5,358 nucleotides of DNA, taken from assembly GCA_045611635.1 (NCBI GenBank), contig JAZKXL010000104.1, positions 1 to 5,358 on the forward strand, written 5' to 3'. Source of the stretch: Fimenecus sp045611635. Its GTDB lineage: Bacteria > Bacillota > Clostridia > Oscillospirales > Acutalibacteraceae. Positions 1 to 4,699 of the stretch are shown piece by piece; the first letter of the stretch is position 1, and each line of letters starts with the position of its first letter. A program made the position numbers and the translations under genes. The notes beneath the pieces are model-generated. The model made no database searches. It was not told where the DNA came from and saw only the letters and a program-made list of their open reading frames with translations.

Positions 1-1
1 T

Positions 2-832
2 AATTGGCATACATCAAACCCACAGCAAGGTGACTACACAGAAGAATATCAAGCATATTACCATGAAGAACTTATTAAACAGTTGTTCACAAGAAAATAC
101 ATTTGGGCAACTCATGTTTGGAATATGTTTGATTTCGGTGCAGATGCTCGTGCTGAAGGTGGCGAAAACGGACAAAACCATAAAGGTCTTATGACTTTTG
201 ACCGTAAATATAAAAAAGACGCTTTCTATGCATACAAAGCATGGCTTTCAGATGACCCATTTGTTCACATTTGTGGCAAACGCTATATTGATAGGGTAGA
301 AGACCTTACAAAGATTACTGTTTATTCAAATCTTCCTGAAGTTGAGCTTATCGCAAATGGCAAGAGTCTTGGCAAACAAACAAGTGAAAATCATTTCTTC
401 TATTTTGATGTTCCAAATACAGCAAGCGTTACACATATTCAGGCAGTTGCAGGTGAATATGGTGACCAAAGTGTAATCCGTAAAGTTGAAACATTTAATG
501 AAGATTATCGTCTCAAAGAAAAAGGCGCAATTCTTAACTGGTTTGATGTAACTGAAGTTGACGGATATTTGTCACTTAACTCAAAAATGAGTGAACTTCT
601 TATGGTGCAAGAAGGACAAATGCTCTTCGGTCAAATTATGGGACCAATCGCTGAGGCAGCAAAGCAAAGTGCAGGCGAAGGTGGTTTCGAAATGAATGAG
701 GGCATGATGCAAATGATGGGCGGATTTACAGTACTTCGCCTTATCGGTATGCTTGGTATGACGGGCCTTAAAATGACAAAAGAAGAACTTTTAGACCTTA
801 ATGCAAAACTCAATAAGATAAAGAAGGCATAA
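2..832 (+). CDS. Glycoside hydrolase family 2 enzyme (beta-galactosidase/beta-glucuronidase type), C-terminal part
   Basis: The frame is open from the left edge, so the 5' part of the gene is missing and 276 residues remain. Residues 1-89 are the end of the GH2 TIM barrel: the stretch YIWATHVWNMFDFG, then NHKGLMTFDRKYKKDAFYAYKAW, is characteristic of the family. GH2 enzymes are retaining exo-glycosidases using two glutamates; both should lie upstream of the window edge, so catalytic competence cannot be judged. Residues about 95-165 form a beta-rich accessory region (KITVYSNLPEVELIANGKSLG) like those after the barrel in many Firmicute and Bacteroidetes GH2 proteins. Residues 187-276 are a methionine-rich, probably helical tail. 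No signal peptide can be assessed. An N-x-K triplet (N59, K61) occurs where beta-glucuronidases carry their carboxylate-binding motif, but similar triplets occur in beta-galactosidases of this subgroup, so substrate is unresolved. The family call is secure; the specificity is inference. Confidence 0.92.
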   Translation, partial: NWHTSNPQQGDYTEEYQAYYHEELIKQLFTRKYIWATHVWNMFDFGADARAEGGENGQNHKGLMTFDRKYKKDAFYAYKAWLSDDPFVHICGKRYIDRVEDLTKITVYSNLPEVELIANGKSLGKQTSENHFFYFDVPNTASVTHIQAVAGEYGDQSVIRKVETFNEDYRLKEKGAILNWFDVTEVDGYLSLNSKMSELLMVQEGQMLFGQIMGPIAEAAKQSAGEGGFEMNEGMMQMMGGFTVLRLIGMLGMTGLKMTKEELLDLNAKLNKIKKA

Positions 833-852
833 TGCATTTTTAATTGAATAAA

Positions 853-911
853 GTCATTCTGAGCGTATGCGAAGAATCTCAAAAGAGACCCTTCACTTCG
901 TTCAGGGTGAC
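853..911. repeat. Degenerate copy of the GTCATTCTGAGCG palindromic repeat
   Basis: This 59-bp stretch starts GTCATTCTGAGCG and ends TTCAGGGTGAC, so its two ends are imperfect inverted repeats (AAAGTCA...TGACTTT with TTCTGA facing TCAGGG inside). It shares its left arm (GTCATTCTGAGCG, then GCGAAGAATCTC) and the CACTTCGTTC segment with the cores at 1479-1563 and 3042-3126, but lacks their terminal inverted repeats. It begins 20 bp after the GH2 stop codon and its right arm runs into TTTTT, so it may act as a weak terminator for that gene. That role is inference, because the hairpin has several mismatches. Short reading frames across it are translations of the repeat and not genes. Confidence 0.75.
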
Positions 912-1000
912 TTTTTATTTACACATTATTAAAATTTTGGTAATCATTTCTATATATTTATGTTGTAATATATTAGTAATGAATTTTAAGGACGATACAA

Positions 1001-1438
1001 ATGAACTTTTTACGAAAACTTATGGCAAAATTCCAACAATTTATGGTAGGTCGTTATGGTAATGACCAATTCACTTTGTTTTTATCAATATCAGGTCTTA
1101 TTTGCTCATCTTTAAGTAATTTTTTAAGACATTTTCGTGCTCTTTATGTAGTAGGAACAATAGTTTATTTTATAGGTACACTAATGATTTTTTACGCGGT
1201 TTTTCGCACGTTTTCAAAAAATTATGGGGCAAGAAGAAAAGAACTTAACTGGTATCTTTGTGCAAGTGAAAAGCCAAAGGCGGAAATTAAAATTTTATTT
1301 AGCCGAATTCGTGACCGCAAAACTCACCGCTATTACAAATGTAAGAGTTGCAAGGCGGTTATGCGTGTGCCAAAGGGTAGAGGTAAAATTGAAATCACTT
1401 GCCCTAAGTGTAGAGTGAAAGTAATAAAGAAGACATAA
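1001..1438 (+). CDS. Small membrane protein with C-terminal zinc ribbon
   Basis: This 145-residue protein has no recognised function. Its N-terminus is basic (KLMAKFQQFMVGRYGNDQF), followed by two probable membrane helices at about residues 24-42 and 48-68. The short linker between them (LRHFRAL) is positively charged, and a polar cytoplasmic-looking part follows. The C-terminus carries two CxxC pairs, C114/C117 and C134/C137, 16 residues apart around a basic VPKGRGKIEI segment; this is a typical four-cysteine zinc ribbon. The ATG at 1001 is supported by AAGGA at 988-992, 8 bases upstream. An upstream in-phase start is unlikely because the preceding sequence is AT-rich intergenic DNA. The gene is probably monocistronic, sitting between two repeat elements and followed by a terminator at 1628. 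Proteins with this layout are, as I recall, common uncharacterised proteins in Clostridia. Two helices plus a cytoplasmic ribbon could anchor a nucleic-acid- or protein-binding module, but that is only a guess. Confidence 0.85.
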   Translation: MNFLRKLMAKFQQFMVGRYGNDQFTLFLSISGLICSSLSNFLRHFRALYVVGTIVYFIGTLMIFYAVFRTFSKNYGARRKELNWYLCASEKPKAEIKILFSRIRDRKTHRYYKCKSCKAVMRVPKGRGKIEITCPKCRVKVIKKT

Positions 1439-1441
1439 ATA

Positions 1442-1596
1442 AATTATAGTTTGTCTAACAAAATGATTAAAGGAATAGGTCATTCTGAGCGTAGCGAAGA
1501 ATCTCTCCAACGGTAACATATCAACTAATAGAGATTCTTCGTCACTTCGTTCCTCAGAATGACACATAACTCCAAACAGCCCGACAAACTATAATT
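1442..1596. mobile_element. MITE-like non-coding element with 14-bp terminal inverted repeats (155 bp copy)
   Basis: The left end AATTATAGTTTGTC (1442-1455) is the exact reverse complement of the right end GACAAACTATAATT (1583-1596). Between them lies an 85-bp core (1479-1563) that is itself an imperfect palindrome: GTCATTCTGA pairs with TCAGAATGAC, and CGAAGAATCTC with GAGATTCTTCG. A 19-bp linker ACATAACTCCAAACAGCCC joins the core to the right end and is repeated almost exactly in the copy at 2960-3159. The element has no coding capacity for a transposase; minus-strand frames through it give low-complexity peptides such as HSEERSDEES, a known artefact type. It starts 3 bases after the stop codon of the zinc-ribbon gene. 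No clear target-site duplication is visible. Non-autonomous mobility is inferred from the terminal repeats and from the presence of two full copies. Confidence 0.75.
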
Positions 1597-1627
1597 CGCC
1601 TAACTGAAAATGTTACGGTAAAATTTT

Positions 1628-1660
1628 AAAACAGTCCGTTTTAGCGGACTGTTTTTCTTT
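1628..1660 (+). terminator. Rho-independent terminator
   Basis: ACAGTCCG (1631-1638) pairs with CGGACTGT (1645-1652) around a 6-base loop; three further A-T pairs extend the stem, and the downstream strand runs into TTTTTCTTTT. It would end transcription from the zinc-ribbon gene after passing through the MITE-like element, and it insulates the SOS-type promoter that starts 9 bases later. Confidence 0.88.
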
Positions 1661-1668
1661 TATCCTTA

Positions 1669-1697
1669 TTGAAAAGTCGTGTTTCTCGTGATATTAT
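1669..1697 (+). promoter_or_regulatory. Sigma-A-type promoter of the 79-residue gene
   Basis: The -35 hexamer TTGAAA (1669-1674) and the -10 hexamer TATTAT (1692-1697) are separated by 17 bp. A TG one base upstream of the -10 (1689-1690) makes it an extended -10. The predicted transcription start is near 1704, so the LexA-type operator at 1708-1721 would sit in the first transcribed bases. Confidence 0.8.
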
Positions 1698-1707
1698 ACT
1701 TTTACAC

Positions 1708-1721
1708 CGAACAAATGTTCG
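1708..1721. promoter_or_regulatory. LexA/DinR-type SOS box
   Basis: CGAACAAATGTTCG is a perfect inverted repeat of CGAAC/GTTCG around AAAT. It matches the Gram-positive LexA consensus CGAACRNRYGTTYC at 13 of 14 positions, including the required GAAC-N4-GTTC. It lies 10 bp downstream of the -10, where bound LexA would block RNA polymerase. The site match is seen directly; LexA control is inferred. A different repressor with the same half-site cannot be excluded. Confidence 0.78.
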
Positions 1722-1739
1722 TGTAGAAAGGAGGCGGAA

Positions 1740-1979
1740 ATGACTTTGTATGAATTAGGAGAGCAATATTTGAAGCAGGCGGAGGATTTAAAAGAGATAA
1801 TTTCAGGTTGTTCTGCCCAAAAAGGCAAGGCAAGTGGAATAGCACTGTATGAAATTAATCGTAAAATTACCGTGCTTCGCGAAATGGAGCGTGACACCCG
1901 AATTATCGGCAAACAACTGACCGAGTATTATTCTCAACAAAACACCCCCAAAGTGTACCATTCGCATCACATCAATTGA
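1740..1979 (+). CDS. Small helical protein under predicted SOS control, function unknown
   Basis: I do not recognise this 79-residue protein. It is soluble-looking and very polar, with no signal peptide or membrane segment. Two helices are likely: residues about 3-22 (LYELGEQYLKQAEDLKEII) and about 32-66 (ALYEINRKITVLREMERDTR, then IIGKQLTEYY), joined by a glycine/serine-rich turn (SGCSAQKGKASG), so a helical hairpin or short coiled coil is expected. The last 13 residues (QQNTPKVYHSHHIN) look unstructured and contain three histidines. The ATG at 1740 follows AAAGGAGG (1727-1734) with 5-base spacing, a near-ideal ribosome site, which together with the promoter argues for a real gene despite its size. 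It has its own promoter with a LexA-type operator. The -35 box of the next gene overlaps its stop codon. Small SOS proteins in Firmicutes include division inhibitors such as YneA, but this one lacks YneA's membrane helix and LysM domain, so no function is assigned. Confidence 0.8.
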   Translation: MTLYELGEQYLKQAEDLKEIISGCSAQKGKASGIALYEINRKITVLREMERDTRIIGKQLTEYYSQQNTPKVYHSHHIN

Positions 1980-2004
1980 CCTTTTTCTTTGAGTAATGTA
2001 TAAT
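1976..2004 (+). promoter_or_regulatory. Strong sigma-A-type promoter of the cohesin gene
   Basis: TTGACC (1976-1981) and a consensus TATAAT (1999-2004) are 17 bp apart. The -35 box overlaps the TGA stop (1977-1979) of the upstream small gene. The transcription start is expected near 2011, almost exactly at the ribosome site AGAGGTG (2011-2017), giving a leader of only about 13 bases. There is no terminator between the two genes, so readthrough from the upstream promoter is also possible. Confidence 0.85.
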
Positions 2005-2023
2005 ACCCTTAGAGGTGTGAACA

Positions 2024-2938
2024 ATGAAAAAAATTCTAAGTATTTTGTGCGCATTGGTGTTGCTTTGTTTAAGCGTATTCCCCGTATGCGCAGCAACTCC
2101 AAAAATTTCAGTAAAAACGGTGTCATCAGCATCAGTAGGTGATACAATTACCGTTTCAGTAAATCTTTCAGCAAATTCAGGTCTTGCAGGAATTCAATTT
2201 CAAGTTAAATTTAATACAGCTGAATTTCAATTGGTTTCTAATTCGGTTAAAACGGGCAATTTGTTTTTTGGTGAAGAAATTACCAATGCTGGTCTAATAG
2301 AGTATGCAGGTGTATCTTCTGACAAAATAAATGCAAGCGGCGCACTTTTAACCTTTAAATTAAAGGTGCTTAAAACGGGCGGTAAAATCACGCTTGTAGT
2401 AAATGATGCTATTGATGAAAATGATAAGTTTGTTGCTGTAAGCACTGCAAATGCCACTGTAAAATGTTCACACGCTAATATTAAATGGGAAACTATTAAA
2501 AAAGCAACCTGTACCGAAAAAGGTGAGAAAAAAGGCGCTTGTACTTGTGGTTATAACACAACTGAAATAATAGAAAAATCATCACATACTTATGACAAAT
2601 GGACAACTGAAAAAGAACCAACCGAAACCGAAAAAGGTCTTAAGTGGGCAAAATGTACCGTTTGTGGTGAGAAAAAGGAGCAGGCAATTCCTGTAATCAC
2701 AACAACCACAACTACAACCGAAACAACTACCGAAACAACAACTTTTGTTGAATTGACAACGGAGCCCACAACAAAAGAAGAAACAACTGTCCCAGCGCCA
2801 CAAATTGTTGAGAAAACATCAACGGTTGAAATTGTAGTAAAAACAGTTGCAGTAGTGCTTGGCGTGGAGGCATTAGGATTAATAGTATTTTTAATTGGTA
2901 AAAAGAGAATAAATAACACGCAAAAAGGCGAGGAATAA
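2024..2938 (+). CDS. Exported, membrane-anchored single-cohesin surface protein
   Basis: This 304-residue protein has a clear modular layout. Residues 1-24 are a signal peptide (KK, then a hydrophobic run ending VCAA). Residues about 25-148 are a cohesin-type beta-sandwich, with VGDTITVSVNLSA, LAGIQFQVKFNTAEFQLVS, a GNLFF strand, and a closing SGALLTFKLKVL strand. Residues 148-224 are a cysteine/histidine module (C148, H150, C163, C173, C175, H188, C211, C214) with the ATCTEKG and EKG...CTVCG pattern seen in many clostridial surface proteins, perhaps metal-binding. Residues 226-258 are a threonine/glutamate-rich linker suited to spanning the wall. A hydrophobic helix at about 270-291 and a basic tail (GKKRINNTQ) form a membrane anchor; no LPxTG motif is present. 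Cohesins bind dockerins, so the likely role is to hold a dockerin-bearing enzyme or scaffoldin at the cell surface. Cohesin-like domains also occur outside cellulosomes, so the partner is unknown. The ATG at 2024 has AGAGGTG 6 bases upstream. Confidence 0.85.
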   Translation: MKKILSILCALVLLCLSVFPVCAATPKISVKTVSSASVGDTITVSVNLSANSGLAGIQFQVKFNTAEFQLVSNSVKTGNLFFGEEITNAGLIEYAGVSSDKINASGALLTFKLKVLKTGGKITLVVNDAIDENDKFVAVSTANATVKCSHANIKWETIKKATCTEKGEKKGACTCGYNTTEIIEKSSHTYDKWTTEKEPTETEKGLKWAKCTVCGEKKEQAIPVITTTTTTTETTTETTTFVELTTEPTTKEETTVPAPQIVEKTSTVEIVVKTVAVVLGVEALGLIVFLIGKKRINNTQKGEE

Positions 2939-2952
2939 CCTCGCCTTTTTTG
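2922..2952 (+). terminator. Rho-independent terminator of the cohesin gene
   Basis: A perfect 12-bp stem (AAAAAGGCGAGG with CCTCGCCTTTTT) closes on a 5-base loop AATAA and is followed by a T and then GTTTT. The TAA stop codon (2936-2938) lies inside the loop, so the left arm also encodes the last residues (QKGEE). Confidence 0.95.
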
Positions 2953-2959
2953 TTTTGTG

Positions 2960-3159
2960 AATTATAGTTTGTTTAACTAAGTGTAAAATGGAAAGTGGAA
3001 AACGGAAAACGAATGAACAGCGTTGCGATTATAGAAAATATGTCATTCTGAGCGTAGCGAAACCTCTCCCCAACGGTAATATATCAACCAATAGAGATTC
3101 GTCGTCACTTCGTTCCTCAGAATGACACATAACTCCAAACATCCCAACAAACTATAATT
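2960..3159. mobile_element. MITE-like non-coding element, 200-bp copy
   Basis: The ends AATTATAGTTTGTT (2960-2973) and AACAAACTATAATT (3146-3159) are perfect 14-bp inverted repeats and differ from those of the copy at 1442-1596 by a single compensated base pair. The 85-bp core at 3042-3126 is the same length as in the other copy and nearly identical, especially the right arm ending GTCACTTCGTTCCTCAGAAT. The 19-bp linker to the right end differs by one base. The left linker is 68 bp, against 23 bp in the other copy, and includes a GGAAA-rich stretch. The element fills the space between convergent transcription units, each of which has its own terminator outside the element. No transposase is encoded. 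Confidence 0.78.
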
Positions 3160-3160
3160 T

Positions 3161-3201
3161 GTAAAAATAAAAAACAAGGACGCTGAAAATTCAGCGTCCT
3201 T
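3161..3201 (-). terminator. Rho-independent terminator of uxaC
   Basis: Read on the minus strand, AAGGACGCTGAA and TTCAGCGTCCTT form a self-complementary stem (3176-3187 with 3190-3201), closing on a small AT loop. The transcript then runs into GTTTTTTATTTTT (complement of 3162-3174). It lies just past the uxaC stop codon and does not overlap the element that ends at 3159. Confidence 0.92.
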
Positions 3202-3207
3202 TATATT

Positions 3208-4611
3208 TTAATCTAAGTTGAAATATCTCTTTGAGTTGTTAAATGAAACATCTTCAACAACTTGTGAAAGAAAATCAATGTCTTGTGGGTATTTGCCGTC
3301 TTCTACTAAATCACCAATAATTTCGCAAAGAATTCTACGGAAATACTCGTGGCGTGGATATGAAAGAAAACTACGAGAATCAGTAACCATACCAACGAAT
3401 TTGCCAAGCACACCAAGGTTTGCAAGTGTTTTCATTTGTTCACGCATACCATCATAGTTATCGTTAAACCACCATGCTGAACCAAATTGAATTTTTGACT
3501 GTGCTTCACTACTTTGGAAATTGCCAAGCATTGTGCCAAGCACATAATTATCTTTTGGATTAAGTGTGAAAAGAATTGTTTTTGGCAATTTGCCTTTAAC
3601 ATCAAGTGAGTCAAGGTAGCGTGAAAGTCCGTATGCTAACTGATGGTCGTGCACTGAGTCAAAACCGGTGTCAGCACCAACTGACTTAAACATTCTTGCG
3701 TTATTGTTTCGCATTGCGCCAAAGTGTAATTCCATAGCCCAACCTAACTCAGCATATTTTTCACCAAAGAATTGTAAAAGAGCAGTGCGATATTGGTCAA
3801 GTTCTTTTTGAGTGAAAGTTCCACCTGCTAATGCCTTTGCAAAAATTGCTTCTAACTCTTCTTCAGTTGCAAGCTCAAAAGGACAATACTCTAAAGCGTG
3901 GTCAGAGGCCCTACAACCCATTTCATTAAAGAAAGCAATTCGTTTTTCTAACGCTACAAGTAAATCTTTATATGATTTAATTTCCATTTCAGCCGCTTTT
4001 TCCATAGCGACAATCCACTCGCGGAAAGCAGGAGTGTCAATAAGGAATGACTTATCAGGACGGAATGCAGGAAGCACCTGGCACTTAAATGACTTATCTT
4101 CTTTAAGTAATTTGTGATATTCAAGAGTGTCCGCAGCATCATCAGTAGTGCAAACGCAATATACATTTGACTTTTCAATAAGTGAGCGTGGAGTAAATCC
4201 ACCTGCCTTGATTTGATTGTTACATTCTTCCCAAATCATATCAGCGGTTTTTGCGCTTAATGGTGTGTGAATACCGAAATATCTTTGTAGCTCTAAATGA
4301 GTCCAATGGTAAAGTGGGTTACCAATGCAATATGGTAAGCTTTCAGCCCATTTTACAAACTTTTCATAGTCAGATGCGTCGCCTGTAATATATTTTTCAT
4401 CAACACCACAACCACGCATAGCACGCCACTTGTAATGGTCACCACCAAGCCAAATTTGTGTAATGTTTTGGAATGGCTTGTCCTCATAAATCTCTTTAGG
4501 AGAAAGATGACAATGCCAGTCAAAAATTGGTGTGTTTCTTGCACCTTTGTCAAAGATTTTTTGTGCAGTTTCGGTGCTTAATAAAAAATCGTCACCCATA
4601 AAGTTTTTCAT
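3208..4611 (-). CDS. uxaC: Uronate isomerase (glucuronate/galacturonate isomerase, EC 5.3.1.12)
   Basis: UxaC interconverts D-glucuronate with D-fructuronate and D-galacturonate with D-tagaturonate, the first cytoplasmic step of hexuronate catabolism. The protein is 467 residues from the chosen start, the usual family length (about 466-470). Family marks, in order: HCH metal-ligand motif at 33-35 within PIFDWHCHLSPKEI; LPAFRPDK at 180-187; ELHFGAMRNNN at 294-304; WWFNDNYDGM at 380-389; and TDSRSFLSYPRHEYFRR at 410-426, whose Asp411 is the expected catalytic base of this amidohydrolase-superfamily enzyme. No interruption or missing key residue is seen. A longer reading starts at a GTG at 4620, but that GTG is part of the ribosome site AGGTGA, so the ATG at 4611 is preferred. 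The gene is monocistronic here, with its own promoter and terminator. Upstream lies a cluster of palindromes that may bind its regulator. No uxaA, uxaB or kdg genes are in the window. Confidence 0.97.
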   Translation of the reverse strand: MKNFMGDDFLLSTETAQKIFDKGARNTPIFDWHCHLSPKEIYEDKPFQNITQIWLGGDHYKWRAMRGCGVDEKYITGDASDYEKFVKWAESLPYCIGNPLYHWTHLELQRYFGIHTPLSAKTADMIWEECNNQIKAGGFTPRSLIEKSNVYCVCTTDDAADTLEYHKLLKEDKSFKCQVLPAFRPDKSFLIDTPAFREWIVAMEKAAEMEIKSYKDLLVALEKRIAFFNEMGCRASDHALEYCPFELATEEELEAIFAKALAGGTFTQKELDQYRTALLQFFGEKYAELGWAMELHFGAMRNNNARMFKSVGADTGFDSVHDHQLAYGLSRYLDSLDVKGKLPKTILFTLNPKDNYVLGTMLGNFQSSEAQSKIQFGSAWWFNDNYDGMREQMKTLANLGVLGKFVGMVTDSRSFLSYPRHEYFRRILCEIIGDLVEDGKYPQDIDFLSQVVEDVSFNNSKRYFNLD

Positions 4612-4616
4612 ATTTA

Positions 4617-4622
4617 TCACCT
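4617..4622 (-). promoter_or_regulatory. Ribosome binding site that fixes the uxaC start
   Basis: On the minus strand AGGTGA lies 5 bases before the ATG at 4611. The alternative GTG start (4620-4618) lies inside this motif and has no ribosome site of its own, so the shorter protein is preferred. Confidence 0.8.
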
Positions 4623-4650
4623 AAAAATAAAGAATTATTTTAACTAGATA

Positions 4651-4680
4651 AGTATATCATAAAAACTACAAAAATTGCAA
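4651..4680 (-). promoter_or_regulatory. Predicted promoter of uxaC
   Basis: On the minus strand a -35-like TTGCAA (4680-4675) is followed after 18 bp by TATACT (4656-4651), with a TGA extended -10 directly before it. The transcription start would fall near 4644, giving a leader of about 33 bases. The match is moderate, which would suit an activated or repressed promoter. Confidence 0.6.
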
Positions 4681-4685
4681 GACTT

Positions 4686-4698
4686 GGTTACCATAACC
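4686..4698. promoter_or_regulatory. Inverted repeat next to the uxaC -35 box
   Basis: GGTTA-CCA-TAACC is a perfect 5-bp inverted repeat with a 3-bp centre, starting 6 bp upstream of the predicted uxaC -35. Its centre is at about -48 relative to the predicted start. It has a different sequence from the palindromes at 4700-4781, so it may be a site for a second regulator. It is short enough that chance is possible. Confidence 0.4.
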
Positions 4699-4699
4699 T

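Noticed and set aside
930..975. Promoter for the zinc-ribbon gene (TTGGTA, TATATT and TAATAT hexamers)
   Set aside because: Several -10-like hexamers exist in this AT-rich stretch, but none has a credible -35 at 16-18 bp, so no position can be supported.
844..1062. Plus-strand frame of 72 codons with a hydrophobic stretch
   Set aside because: It begins inside the repeat (its SVCEESQKR peptide is repeat translation), overlaps the better supported gene at 1001 in another frame, and has no ribosome site.
1295..1567. Minus-strand reading frame of 90 codons with HSEERSDEES and FFATLRMT peptides
   Set aside because: It is a translation of the palindromic repeat running into the antisense of the zinc-ribbon gene. 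It has no ribosome site, and this peptide type is a familiar annotation artefact.
1704..1724. The CGAAC/GTTCG palindrome as an RNA hairpin or attenuator
   Set aside because: The loop is only about 4 bases with a 5-bp stem and no T-run. The exact LexA consensus and its position just after the -10 make a DNA operator more likely.
1803..2147. Minus-strand frame of 114 codons across the small gene and the cohesin promoter
   Set aside because: It is antisense to two well supported genes and their promoter, with no ribosome site and no recognisable domain.
2590..2919. Minus-strand frame rich in valine and serine opposite the cohesin gene
   Set aside because: It is the antisense of the ACA/ACC-rich threonine linker. 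The composition is explained entirely by that linker, and no start signal is present.
3812..4117. Plus-strand frame of 101 codons inside uxaC
   Set aside because: It is a shadow of the strongly conserved uxaC coding strand.
4618..4620. GTG as the uxaC start, giving 470 residues
   Set aside because: The GTG is embedded in the AGGTGA ribosome site of the ATG at 4611, and nothing upstream of it resembles a ribosome site.
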